Assembly (NCBI GenBank): GCA_030407315.1
Contig: JALQPE010002428.1
Coordinates: forward strand, 26,718-90,717
Direction: 5' to 3'
From: Asparagopsis taxiformis
Lineage: Eukaryota; Rhodophyta; Florideophyceae; Bonnemaisoniales; Bonnemaisoniaceae
DNA length: 64,000 nt
Numbering within the stretch: the first letter of the stretch is position 1; each line of letters begins with the position of its first letter. The notes under the pieces were generated by a model that saw only the letters and a program-made list of their open reading frames with translations, had not been told where the DNA came from and did no database searches. Positions 9,045 to 18,623 of the stretch are shown piece after piece. A program made the position numbers and the translations under genes.

Positions 9045-11425
9045 TCTCGAGTTGGAAGGAACGCATAAAGGCAGCTTCTCAGGTATGTCCTCTGCGAATG
9101 TGCGGTCTGGAAGGGAGTTTTCTTGCTCGTCAGTGAAGAGTGGTGCTTCTTCTCCAGTCGTTCGTTTTCTTGCATTGACTCTACTCTTCTTTTCCCGGGA
9201 GGCCCAATCTCAATGTTGTCATCCGGCGTATTGGGCTCAGAAAACTTCGCGCTAGTATCTTCCCTTCTTCGCTTCTTATGCAACCTGGACTCGTTTTCAT
9301 CGCCGCTTCCACCAGAACTCCTGCTTCTTCCCGAATTCTCCGTGTCCACTTCGGCCGGGCTAGTGCTGTAAGTTTCTGGTGTCCTGATTCGAAGTTTCAA
9401 TATCACAGAGCGGTTCTGCGCATCTCCAGCTTGTTGTCCAGGCGTGTCTATGTCCATGCGACCACTATTGTCCAAGTTGATATCCAGACTTTGCGTATCG
9501 CCGCTTTGTTTCCTTCCCTGAGGAAGATCTTCTCTGACAATCCTTCCCGGCGAATTATCCCTGGCACGACTTTCCCGCTCTGCCCTTGAAGCTGAAAGAC
9601 GTTCCTGTTCTTTTTGGAGAACAGCAAGACGTTCTGCTTCCCTCTTCTCAGCTGCTGCAAGACGCGTGGCAGGACGTTCCTGTCCTCCCTCTTTTGCTGC
9701 GGCAGGACGGTCTTCTGCTTCTTTCGGGGTGCTCAGAGGTGCCTCTTCTATTGCTTTCGTCGCGACAGCAGGAATCACTTCTTCAGCCACCACATTTGGA
9801 GTAATTTCCTGTTCTTCCTCCACAACAGCAGAAACTTCCTGCTCTACTTGGGCTTCGGCAGATACTCCTTCTTCTGCTTGAACAGGACCAGAAGTTTCCA
9901 CCGTTTCCTTCTCTGTAGAATTATTTCCCTGTTCTGCGGCAGTAGGTGCTTCTTCGTCTTCTGCTTTGGCGCCATCAACAAGTGCTTTTTCTATTTCTCC
10001 GGGGGTCATGCGATTCCGTTCCCTCTCCTCCTCCGCTTTCGTCTCCTGCATTGCCTTTGTCCCGGTAGCATATTCCAGTTTGTCGTAAAAACTGTTTGTA
10101 AACATCCCGTTCTTGGTTCTCAGACTGCTACTGTCTACCACGTCGTCATGAAAGTCGACAAGGACGAATACAATGCGCTCTCCAATGCGATGATCATTAT
10201 CCCCGACCTCCTTCGCGTTTTCTGCTGCCAAATCCGTTCGCACGAATTCCTCCATCGTTGCAGAGTTCAACCACTTGCGGACGACCTCTGCCATATCATA
10301 GATGGCCAACAGAGCCAGTAGCCAAGTGCGCATCGTGAACGGACTTCCGCTTCCGATATTTCTGACAAGTCCTCTCTTCCTCCTCATCCTTGTCCACGAC
10401 GCTGTCATCTCGAGCACAAACCACTGGAACCACTCCTTATCGCGCGTCCCGCGTCCGTCCGTGCCATTGCGGAATATTGCGTTATTGACAAGATCGAGCA
10501 CGCACCCGTACATATCGGCAGAGTCAATTCGAGAAAAGTCCGGATCTCTTCCCTCGGTTCTTGCATCCTCGATTTCTCTGTTCCTATCCAAAGCATTGTA
10601 AACGCTAGGGATAGAGCTCCAGTACACGAAAGCAACGCTGTCTGTGCGATTGAACCCCTTCGCAATGTTGATGTACTGCCTATACGAGTTCTCCGAACGG
10701 TTCCTGTCGGACGGCAGAATATAGCTCACTTCTTTCAGAATAGGAATAAGCCGGACAACAGGAAGATCCATCTGGTTGGAAAACCTGAGAAACTCTATGA
10801 CCGCACACACATTGTCGGCAATGCTCACAGAAGCGACATCGTGAGTTTGTATATTGGCTTCGAGAGACAGTTTCAGAACCTCCAGCGCATCGAAAATTAG
10901 ACGCCCGTTCGGCGCAATCAACTGTTGTACCCAAACCAATTCCAAGGAATCCCTGTTCTTTCCTGAGTACTTCTCCAGGCATAGTTGCAGAGCAGCTATG
11001 CGATGAGAGCCATCGATGCAGTAAAACTCGTCTCCTTCGTTATCTTCCATTTTGCAGACTGTAATCATAGTTCCAGTGGTAGAGAAACCTCTATCCATGA
11101 AAATGCTGGCCAGTTCGTTTACACGACCCGGTCGCACCAAACGGGAGGTCACTGTCGGAAATTTCACTTTGCGAGGATCAACTTGCACTTTAGAAGAGCT
11201 GTACTGAGCAATAGTGATGCTTTTCTCTTCAGCAGAAGGAGAATTGCTCTTCTCCGCTGTAGTATTCATGATACTATTGTCTCCCATTGTAATCCCTGCA
11301 ATCTCAGTTCGTTCAATCGGTTCTCTGTTCAAATGTTGTGTAGACGATGAAATCCACAATTGTGGTACCTCCGAGTGCGCTTCCCGTCTCTCAGCTTCCT
11401 CTCTTATACTGTCCGGACAAGACAT
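9041..11425 (-). CDS. ParB/sulfiredoxin-fold protein with long charged linker
   Basis: A 794-codon frame. The ParB-like core spans about residues 80-200, with the nucleotide-loop signature DGSHR at 138-142 and helices after it. Residues 250-400 contain the block shared with the 929-1603 remnant (IAKGF, YWSSIP, FVLEMTA). Residues 450-620 are Glu/Ala-rich and likely coiled coil (AAAEKREAERLAVLQKEQER). Basic clusters (KKRRRE, GKRR) follow. The last 45 residues do not match the homologue; similarity switches there to the -1 frame that carries the dioxygenase. Expected to be nuclear and perhaps DNA-binding; enzymatic activity of the ParB core is unknown. Upstream context: the transposase gene lies on the same strand after 1.1 kb. 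Confidence 0.75.
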   Translation of the reverse strand: MSCPDSIREEAERREAHSEVPQLWISSSTQHLNREPIERTEIAGITMGDNSIMNTTAEKSNSPSAEEKSITIAQYSSSKVQVDPRKVKFPTVTSRLVRPGRVNELASIFMDRGFSTTGTMITVCKMEDNEGDEFYCIDGSHRIAALQLCLEKYSGKNRDSLELVWVQQLIAPNGRLIFDALEVLKLSLEANIQTHDVASVSIADNVCAVIEFLRFSNQMDLPVVRLIPILKEVSYILPSDRNRSENSYRQYINIAKGFNRTDSVAFVYWSSIPSVYNALDRNREIEDARTEGRDPDFSRIDSADMYGCVLDLVNNAIFRNGTDGRGTRDKEWFQWFVLEMTASWTRMRRKRGLVRNIGSGSPFTMRTWLLALLAIYDMAEVVRKWLNSATMEEFVRTDLAAENAKEVGDNDHRIGERIVFVLVDFHDDVVDSSSLRTKNGMFTNSFYDKLEYATGTKAMQETKAEEERERNRMTPGEIEKALVDGAKAEDEEAPTAAEQGNNSTEKETVETSGPVQAEEGVSAEAQVEQEVSAVVEEEQEITPNVVAEEVIPAVATKAIEEAPLSTPKEAEDRPAAAKEGGQERPATRLAAAEKREAERLAVLQKEQERLSASRAERESRARDNSPGRIVREDLPQGRKQSGDTQSLDINLDNSGRMDIDTPGQQAGDAQNRSVILKLRIRTPETYSTSPAEVDTENSGRSRSSGGSGDENESRLHKKRRREDTSAKFSEPNTPDDNIEIGPPGKRRVESMQENERLEKKHHSSLTSKKTPFQTAHSQRTYLRSCLYAFLPTRE

Positions 11426-12106
11426 TCCCTACCTACGTTCAGTCCTGATGAACCTTACGCTGCACCCGCTCAGCACCTCTGACTCTACCTGATCCTGATA
11501 CCTCCACAAAGCGTTTAGCCCTTTCCATCAATCTACACCTAATAGTATGTACCTCTAGCGCATATAATGCAATCGAACCCGTTTACCTCACCACGTCAAT
11601 TATCATTCATATTCCAACAACCTATTTCATCCACACTCTCCACCTCGCTTCTTCTTCCGTACCATTGATTCCTATCAATCGATTCTACGTGAGTTTTATA
11701 CATTTACTACGATCCACCTCTCCTACAAGTCTGAAAAATTCATTTCTACACTAACTTTTGCTACTCACAAATGAACGGTTCCCGTGCAGGCCACTGCTTG
11801 AATTTCTTCCTATTGGCGTACTCGGCTGCAAAGGATTCATAGACTATTTAAACGGTGATCATATAAATGGTTTTCAATGTGCTCCAATGGACAATACACC
11901 AAAGAACATCAATATGAATTCATTTCAACTACCTATTCACTACTGCGATTCAGTTTTCTTGCATACCAAATCTCATTGCGTTCCTACCCTAGTCGATTCA
12001 AAATGCTTCCTCTTCGTCAGTTGATCAATATTCCTTATTCCTTACAACGAGCAGGTCCTCTGGACATCCTAAAGTTGGTTACTTAACCTTAACTATCGAT
12101 GAATTT
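11426..12106. other. Intergenic region upstream of the ParB-like gene
   Basis: No gene seen. Bases from about 11543 to 11870 recur in A2 at about 56690-57018, where they lie upstream of the transposase instead. This block has therefore moved within the element family. It may contain the ParB-like gene promoter. Confidence 0.6.
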
Positions 12107-12382
12107 GCTGTAATGAAACGTTTTCTTACAGCAAAGTCATCGTTACGATGACTTTGCTGTAAGAAAAGAAAACATTACAGCAGCCATGATTTCTTTACCG
12201 GGTAAAAAATGTGGCCGCTGTAATGAAACGTTTTCTTACAGCAAAGTCATCGTTACGATGACTTTGCTGTAAGAAAAGAAAACATTACAGCAGCCATGAT
12301 TTCTTTACCGGGTAAAAAAATGTGGCCGCTGTAATGAAACGTTTTCTTACAGCAAAGTCATCGTAACGATGACTTTGCTGTA
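12107..12382. repeat. About 110-bp tandem repeat, each unit a long hairpin
   Basis: Units begin at 12107, 12217 and 12328. Each has outer arms GCTGTAATG/CATTACAGC and an inner palindrome ACAGCAAAGTCATCG/CGATGACTTTGCTGT. The third unit stops after the inner palindrome. The same core lies at 4107-4139. Copies 1 and 2 are almost identical. Confidence 0.92.
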
Positions 12383-12504
12383 TGCATACCTCCCTCCATC
12401 CTCTCAGATCCTCTCCCCACTACTTTGCACCAATCCACCACCGCCCTAGAGTGTACAATTCATATGTGATGCATCTGGTTATTCATTTTATTCTTCCCTG
12501 AAAA

Positions 12505-13767
12505 TCATGCAGCCCTCGGTGGAAATCCGTCTCGCCTACATAGTGCATATATCTCTCCACCCTCCAGCAGTCCGGGTCCGTGCCTTACCTCCCTCATGTT
12601 CTCATCATATTCGCATACACTACCATTGCAATAGTGCATACCAAACACCTCAGTGACTCCCTCACTCATCTCCACAATTACTGTTCGTCGCCTCTCTTCG
12701 ACCTTGAACACTCCTTCATCAGTTTTTTGCAAACCCAGGCAAACTCCATAAGCTGTACCTTGCTCATCTCTCGCACTCTCGTTCCTCAGGATAAAGAACG
12801 CTAGAACAATAAAAAACCGCGGTTCATAATTAATTCTTCCCCGCATTATCTCTGATGTGAGACGAGACGCCGGGTACAGAATCGCTTGTGAAGTTGCACC
12901 ATCCTCACATTTCATCTGTTCAGGGCAAACAGCATGGATGATAGCTCCTGATTCTAGAGAGCCAGACCTCTGCACTGTTTTCCTTCCCCACTCTGTCGTA
13001 GTGCTTCTAGAAACTCTTCTCACCCATTCGGCATACTTTCCACACCCGCTTGTTCCGCTTCCGTACCTTTCGGTAAAGAACCGTTTGAAAACACCTACAG
13101 AACCCTCTGCCATATCACATTTTCCATTCATGTACTCCTTGACCTCGTCAATAGATATACCTCCATGCCCTCTCCACGTCACAATTTCACCATCCGCCGA
13201 CAATATCTTTCCTCGACGCTGGGAGAGAAGCTGGAGAACCGGTTCCTGGAAGCAGTTTTTCACTACCTCGTCTTCCACATCTATTTCTCTCCCTAGCTCC
13301 TGTGAAAGAACGTTGACCATTTGAGAGCATTCGGACGAGGACCAATGTTGTGGCTCCATGCCGATTTCGCGCAAAACAATGGCCACTCTCGTCTGCCAGT
13401 CATCCGCAAGAACTAATTCCAGCGCTGAAAGCTGTTCGCTTTGGTGATTGGACATTCTCACACCTTTCTTCAGCGGCTGATGCATCCGTTCGAATATAAG
13501 CTCCTGCACGTGCTTCACAGAGCCGTAGGCAGGAAGCGTATGAACACAAAACTCGACAAGACGATGAACATTAGGCTTGTCCAAATGTGCTCCTGCTCCC
13601 TTCACTTTCCGACAATACTCATTCAACGTCTCCACGTAGTCTACAGTTCTTCCCAGAATGTATTCATTCCTGCCACCTTCTCCGTCAGCCGTCTCTACTT
13701 CATGTGGACCGTCTTTCCACCATACGGGCATGAAACTAATACACGAAACCAGCTTCTGAAACATCAC
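12505..13767 (-). CDS. Tnp2-like transposase, C-terminal frame
   Basis: 420 codons directly downstream of the 845-codon frame, in the -1 frame. It carries the distal part expected of CACTA/Tnp2 transposases: KPNVHRLVEFCVHTLPAYG, then FERMHQPLKKG with an acidic residue and a histidine, then SNHQSEQ. The frame stays open upstream of the ATG and reads through the 845-frame stop region, so it continues the same protein rather than being a separate gene. It can be joined by a -1 shift at the heptamer 13788-13794, by restoring one A in the A5 run, or by a 50-base GT-AG removal that is in frame but has a weak donor. I cannot choose between these from sequence. Confidence 0.7.
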   Translation of the reverse strand: MMFQKLVSCISFMPVWWKDGPHEVETADGEGGRNEYILGRTVDYVETLNEYCRKVKGAGAHLDKPNVHRLVEFCVHTLPAYGSVKHVQELIFERMHQPLKKGVRMSNHQSEQLSALELVLADDWQTRVAIVLREIGMEPQHWSSSECSQMVNVLSQELGREIDVEDEVVKNCFQEPVLQLLSQRRGKILSADGEIVTWRGHGGISIDEVKEYMNGKCDMAEGSVGVFKRFFTERYGSGTSGCGKYAEWVRRVSRSTTTEWGRKTVQRSGSLESGAIIHAVCPEQMKCEDGATSQAILYPASRLTSEIMRGRINYEPRFFIVLAFFILRNESARDEQGTAYGVCLGLQKTDEGVFKVEERRRTVIVEMSEGVTEVFGMHYCNGSVCEYDENMREVRHGPGLLEGGEIYALCRRDGFPPRAA

Positions 13768-13769
13768 TA

Positions 13770-16307
13770 CTAGTTTGACGGCCCCATCAAATTTTTCACG
13801 ATGACCTTCCCTTTCCCATCCATCATTCGAGCTGCGTTTTCGAATGCCATAGGTGCTATCAGCAGCACACTGAATATGTCACTCATGTTCATGGAAAGCA
13901 GATAGTTGGTTCCAAATAAACGGTTCTGCCTTCCCATCCTGAACTTCTTCAGAGCGCCCAGAATTTGCAATTCAGCTACCTCTCGAATTCGTGGGCTGGC
14001 AGCTGAAATACAAGCGTTCAGTACATCTTGTGCCAGTCCAGACAATAGATGGTCAGGTGCTATCACTGCGGAACGGTACGGGTCAAAAATTGCTGGGACA
14101 ACTGAAACCCCGTTTTCCGTCTTCGGTACTTCTTCCTGCACTGCTTCCAAGGAAGTGCTCAGGACATGAAATGGTAAATCTTCCCCTTCTTCTGCAGCCA
14201 GTCCGAGAGTGCGAAGCTGGGTTTCTGTGGCATCCTTACGTGTCGATGCATTCCGATACTTGCTCCTGGCATGCGTCGATGTTTGCCCGTTCACTACCGA
14301 AGTGTATGCATTCTTCGTGCCACCAGTACTGCTCAGGTCATATTTGCGGAAACTGCAGATGTGGCACGGAGAGTTTGATGTGTGTCCAAGAACATCCAGG
14401 GTATGTGAAACTGCAGGATAGTCTCCAATGCTCCCCACTGGGTCTAGAAATACCACAATATCTTCTCCCTCTGCATTTTTCGTTGGGAAACCCTCTGTGC
14501 TTCCTCGCACTATATCTTGAACGATATATCGCAATACACAATTTGTGGACACTCCCGGAGGTGGCAAACCAATCACTCGAACCGCTTGGTAGCTTCCCCT
14601 TTTCCGAGGCGGTAGATTGAGAGGTAACATATAGCATCCACCAAAACTTCCCTTCCTGCTTGTGAATGGTTCAAAGTCATCCGTGTAAAGGAGAAATCGG
14701 TAAACAAAGTAGTTTCGACCATCCTCCAGCTTTCCCCAACATGGTGCATCTTCTCGCGGAGACGCTGGGTGCCATTGCGACCTGTGGTCTCCGAAACCAT
14801 CCGAGAACACCCCTGAAACACGAATTTCTTCATAGTTGGGGCTTCCTAGTCTATCGGGCGGGTTTCTGGCTTCAGCAAAGCTCGCGCCCGGTGAAAAGCA
14901 AAGTAACATGGTGGATGCTTCTCCGACCTGCTCTTTCAAATACCTGTTCACCAATACGACGTGTGGAACAATATCACCCTCTTCCATTCCAATTGGTAAT
15001 AGAACGGTTATCACGTCCCCAGCTCGTGTTCCTTTTCCCTTGGCTCCTGCTCCGATTACACATTGCGATATCGCTCGCAGAGCATGCTGCCTCTCCCATT
15101 CCAATAGATGTGACATTCGCGGCTGCAGATATTTTTCGACATGCACATCATGCTCACCGTCGTGTCGAGCCTCATAGGTAACTATGGTCCTAGCATGAAG
15201 TTCCCACAACGACGTAACCGCCACTCTTCTCCTCTTCGGTTTCCCACCATCTCTGTCATTCTTCCTGAACCCTTTTGCTCTTTCGATGACGGCAACCTGA
15301 CGAGCTCCTGGATGACATCGGATTCGAATTGCTGTTCCATCAGGTACATAAATGTGCTTCAAACCCTTTTTCCCATCGCTGTCAATGGGAACAACTGCTG
15401 TGCGAACGAATGGGTCGCTCAAAACACCCCTCCTGCACTTTGCAATGAACGAATCTTCAATGCTGCACTCTGCGGTTGATTTTTCTCCTTCCGAGCTTCG
15501 ATTGTTCGCATCACTGCGGAATGATTCAAAGATTGGTCGAGTCTGGACATCTTTCAGAGCCCATGTGCTTGGGAGTACAATACGAACTTTCGCCATTCCT
15601 CCACAATTGTCTCTGTCATCTGTTGTTCCACGGGTTCCTACTGCACCTCGATGCTGTGCAGCTCTTGCTCCGCTCTTTCGAAGGTCTATCGGAAACTCGA
15701 TGTCACAGCTCTTTGCATAGCAGTGTTTCCTCAAGAATGGTAGTATCTTCTGTCGCATCACAGAGTCCGACGGGACGTGCTCACTTGGATCTCTGCGGAA
15801 ATTCATTCCGAACAGGGTACCTTCATAGTGGGCTCTTGTCATTCTTTGAGTTCCACTCAGCTGAAGAGCCCCATACATCGCAGGCCATTGTAGTAATGCC
15901 TTGAAATCACCACATGCTTCATCCCCAGCATTTCGGTCTATCGGGCCTCCAGTTGAAATGGAATCAGAACCTCGTCCGGTTGCTTCTTCCGATTCCATTA
16001 GCGTGCTCGATGCTACGTAGATGTCACTTCCAGCTTCATCGTTGTTGCTGTACACATCAATACAACCTTCTATTGTGTCACCCATAGGGATTGGGGACTC
16101 CAATAGGTCATCTGTGGTACACTCACGTCGTAGCTCATTACCTCTCGGGATTTCTTTGTTCATGCAGGCTGCATCACTGCTGCGGATTTCTCCCTGCAGT
16201 TTCCCAGGAAGCTGTTTACTGGGACTGGCCACATTGAGTGAATCGAATCTCGCCTTTGTCCTACGACTTGTGGTTTTCTTTCGAATAGGAGTCCGTCTCG
16301 GAGCCAT
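13770..16307 (-). CDS. Tnp2-like CACTA transposase, N-terminal frame
   Basis: 845 codons from an ATG at 16307. The N-terminus is basic (APRRTPIRKKTTSRRTKAR), likely nuclear targeting, followed by an acidic disordered stretch to about residue 135. It then runs through WPAMYGALQLSGTQRM, LPLNLPPRKRG, VIGLPPPG, FLDPVGSIGDYPAVSHTL, LGHTSNSPCHICSF. The order 'NLPP ... IGLPPPG ... GDYPA ... CxxC' is that of Tnp2/EnSpm-type transposases, and the terminal CACTAC of copies A2 and A3 agrees. It ends in three stops in a row (TAG TAG TGA on the minus strand). The frame at 13767-12505 supplies the rest. The same N-terminus recurs at 56528 and, diverged, near 59145. Confidence 0.8.
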   Translation of the reverse strand: MAPRRTPIRKKTTSRRTKARFDSLNVASPSKQLPGKLQGEIRSSDAACMNKEIPRGNELRRECTTDDLLESPIPMGDTIEGCIDVYSNNDEAGSDIYVASSTLMESEEATGRGSDSISTGGPIDRNAGDEACGDFKALLQWPAMYGALQLSGTQRMTRAHYEGTLFGMNFRRDPSEHVPSDSVMRQKILPFLRKHCYAKSCDIEFPIDLRKSGARAAQHRGAVGTRGTTDDRDNCGGMAKVRIVLPSTWALKDVQTRPIFESFRSDANNRSSEGEKSTAECSIEDSFIAKCRRGVLSDPFVRTAVVPIDSDGKKGLKHIYVPDGTAIRIRCHPGARQVAVIERAKGFRKNDRDGGKPKRRRVAVTSLWELHARTIVTYEARHDGEHDVHVEKYLQPRMSHLLEWERQHALRAISQCVIGAGAKGKGTRAGDVITVLLPIGMEEGDIVPHVVLVNRYLKEQVGEASTMLLCFSPGASFAEARNPPDRLGSPNYEEIRVSGVFSDGFGDHRSQWHPASPREDAPCWGKLEDGRNYFVYRFLLYTDDFEPFTSRKGSFGGCYMLPLNLPPRKRGSYQAVRVIGLPPPGVSTNCVLRYIVQDIVRGSTEGFPTKNAEGEDIVVFLDPVGSIGDYPAVSHTLDVLGHTSNSPCHICSFRKYDLSSTGGTKNAYTSVVNGQTSTHARSKYRNASTRKDATETQLRTLGLAAEEGEDLPFHVLSTSLEAVQEEVPKTENGVSVVPAIFDPYRSAVIAPDHLLSGLAQDVLNACISAASPRIREVAELQILGALKKFRMGRQNRLFGTNYLLSMNMSDIFSVLLIAPMAFENAARMMDGKGKVIVKNLMGPSN
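13788..13794 (-). promoter_or_regulatory. Candidate -1 frameshift heptamer AAATTTG
   Basis: In the zero frame of the transposase the minus strand reads A-AAT-TTG, the X-XXY-YYZ form used for -1 ribosomal slippage, sixteen bases before the first stop. Slipping here enters the 13767-12505 frame exactly. No downstream pseudoknot was assessed. The adjacent A5 run also makes a simple one-base deletion possible. Confidence 0.4.
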
Positions 16308-16898
16308 CTTGATGTTTTTGTTCTTTTCTTCTTCGCTCAGTTTTGTTGCATAGAATACAACTCTAAACTTCTATGACATGACTACTATCTCAATACAGTA
16401 CTACTACTTTTAACCGTTACGAAACCTTTCCAGGCTTTCATTCGATCCAATGAACTGGTTCACCACAATGCTTTGCCCTATGCTCATTGCTTTATGCACA
16501 TTGATTGCTATTTCATCCGGACTCAACATCGTTTTGCTATCTTGTATCGCATCCCCTAACCACAAACCCAGCCAAGATGTATCCATTTCCGGAAAACGGC
16601 CGTTTATTTCGCAGTGATGCTCTAGGCACTAATACTGAATCTGATTTTCTCATACACGTACTTCCTACTCGTATACTCTACCATTTTCGGCCCTATTTAC
16701 AAGTTGAAAGCACAATCTCTCGTTGAATCGTACTCGGTGTGATATCTTAAATTAGCATAAATTTATATATTGCAATGCAGATTCACTGCTCGCTTGCAAC
16801 ATGAAAATTATAAAATTTCTCCCACACTGCTGTTTCCTAGCCGCCCACATCCACGTGGCCCGCTTTGACTGCCTGCCAAGTGTGCTCAGAGCATGCAA

Positions 16899-16906
16899 TG
16901 ACGTCA
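16899..16906. promoter_or_regulatory. TGACGTCA (CRE/ATF-type) site 1
   Basis: Perfect 8-bp palindrome followed by TCGATATATACC. It is kept with its flank in A2 at 57304-57311. It lies about 600 bases upstream of the transposase start, so a bZIP-regulated promoter is possible. Confidence 0.45.
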
Positions 16907-17041
16907 TCGATATATACCGTCCAAATCATCACTGGAAGCGCGGACTCCTCGTCCAGGAAAGTGCGCCATTTTTCCTACTCCTCGCCTCCCCCTTTCCAGT
17001 AGGCCCCATATGCTAGTGTTTTTCCTATATTTCTGTAGTGA

Positions 17042-17049
17042 TGACGTCA
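17042..17049. promoter_or_regulatory. TGACGTCA (CRE/ATF-type) site 2
   Basis: Second perfect TGACGTCA, conserved in A2 at 57446-57453 at almost the same spacing from site 1. Confidence 0.45.
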
Positions 17050-18108
17050 TTATAGACTAGAGAAGGCGGTAGAAGATACAATAATTTTGCGCCTGTTCTG
17101 CCAGGTCATGTGCTTCAAAGCGTAATTCGCACCCTAGGTATCGTTTTTCTGGGCCTCCCATCGCACCGCTCCGTTTCAAATTCATCCCTCTATTGTTAGA
17201 GTACACGTCATTTCCGCCCGCAGAGTGCTACTTAAACAACAGATTCTGGAGATCCCTGTTTCCATCTTCATATCCGTCGGAAACAAAGCAACAACTCCGG
17301 CTGTGGAAGCAGTACAGATCATCTATACTGCTTCCAAAGCGTAAGTTGTAGATCATCAATACTGCTTCCAGAGCTGAAGTTGTTGCTTTGTCTCCGACAG
17401 ATATGAACCATGATGGTACGTTTCCACAACTCACGCCACTAACCCAGTTTTCTATTCGTTTTCTCTTTCTCAGGTTTCCAGTCGGTGAGTGTTCCACTTC
17501 TACTTTCATTTATCTTTCTCTCTTACCACTTCTCCACTACTTTTCTTTTCTGCCTGTGAGTACATATCTCAATTTGGGATGCAATGGTATTTGTTAAGGT
17601 ACGTTAGTCTCCTAATCACCATCAATTTCCCTCTCCAATTCAACGTCACTAACTTGTTTCCTTTCTCTACATCATTTTTTCTTCTTCTCTTCATTTCCTA
17701 GCTTCTTCATGCAGCTCAATCAGTTGATAGATTTCTAGACTTTTCTAGTAGTTTTAGTTTTACTCGTCGGAATAGTGTTAGTTGTAGTAGCATTTTTAAC
17801 ATAGGGATTGTTTATTCGCAATGTAGCCTGCGCAAATAAACAAATCCAGAGTGAAGCTTCCCATATCGCACCCTCTTAGATTGCTACCTATCCTACCGCG
17901 TATACCTCTCGCTAGCTCATAGTCACTACGAAATAAAAATTCCTAGCCGTACTATTCTGTCCATTCCCATATGAATACCGTCCATGCCCCATCCTCATAG
18001 CGCTAGAACTGCCTTCCTCTACCCCAGAAAGATGCCCACGACAGCGTGACGCTCCATCTCATCCACCACTCCCAGACACCGAATTTTACTATATCAGGAC
18101 ACTACTTT

Positions 18109-18623
18109 TACTGTCTCCAGGTGCTGCCCAGGGCAGCACGAAATACTGTCTCCAGGTGCTGCCCAGGGCAGCACGAAATACTGTCTCCAGGTGCTGCCCA
18201 GGGCAGCACGAAATACTGTCTCCAGGTGCTGCCCAGGGCAGCACGAAATACTGTCTACAGGTACTGCCTAGGACAGTGAAAATCACTGTCTCCAGGTACT
18301 GCCCAGGACAATGAAAATCACTGTCTCCAGGTACTGCCCAGGACAGTGAAAATCACTGTCTCCAGGTACTGCCCAGGACAGTGCACCGTGTTGGTTCCAT
18401 CTATTGTCCCAGGCAGCGTATTTCACTATCCGGCCATGCTGCCTTGGCCAATACAAAACACTATCCGCCAACACTGCCCAGTACAGTAAATTACATCATA
18501 TCCAACTATTGAATAAATCATTAATTTTTACTGTCTCCATTCACTGCCTCAGACAGTACTGTGAGACAGTGTTTTTTACTGTCTGCAGACAGTGTTCCGT
18601 ACTGTCTGCCAGACAGTGCAAAT
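18109..18623. repeat. Subterminal repeats of CACTA element A1
   Basis: About a dozen imperfect direct copies of a 34-36-bp unit. Each starts ACTGTCTCCAGG and contains the palindromic word GCTGCCCAGGGCAGC or a variant. They decay towards 18600 into ACTGTC/GACAGT motifs. They match 58409-58800 in A2. Clusters of short direct and inverted repeats next to the ends are typical of CACTA transposase-binding regions. The array is cut at 18623 by the Gypsy1 LTR. Confidence 0.85.

Larger units (their letters stand above)
16308..18108. other. Upstream region of the transposase gene
   Basis: No convincing gene. Most of it is conserved in A2 (56529-58408), although A2 has an extra block inserted or exchanged near 56690-57018. 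The region holds two TGACGTCA sites, a hairpin at about 17274-17400 (arms with AACAAAGCAACAACT and its complement), and pyrimidine-rich stretches at 17500-17700. Conservation points to a promoter or element-end function. Confidence 0.6.
929..18623 (-). mobile_element. CACTA-type DNA transposon A1 with modification-enzyme cargo (both ends lost)
   Basis: I treat this as one element because of its Tnp2-like transposase (16307-12505, minus) and the right-hand subterminal repeats at 18109-18623. The region from 16.3 kb rightwards is collinear with A2 (56092-58883), which ends in CACTAC at its terminus. A1 itself shows no terminus: on the left it is cut by element B1, on the right by the Gypsy1 LTR. 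Membership of the genes at 929-12504 is an inference from continuity. The leftmost plus-strand gene could belong to a neighbouring copy. CACTA (EnSpm) elements of plants and animals often carry extra genes, but I know of none with this cargo. Confidence 0.6.

Noticed and set aside
13740..13830. A 50-base intron joining the two transposase frames
   Set aside because: A GT...AG removal would be in frame, but the donor (GTCATC) is weak and the -1 frame already continues without interruption, so a frame shift is simpler. Not excluded.
13770..16307. Assignment of the transposase to the Kyakuja/Dileera/Zisupton group
   Set aside because: That group is known for travelling with TET/JBP genes in fungi, so it was tempting. 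The CACTAC termini, subterminal repeats and Tnp2-like motif order favour CACTA.
16801..17016. 71-codon frame conserved between A1 and A2 (also 57206-57421)
   Set aside because: It spans a TGACGTCA site and upstream DNA conserved at base level; substitutions do not favour third positions as far as I can see, so regulatory conservation is likelier. Low-confidence rejection.
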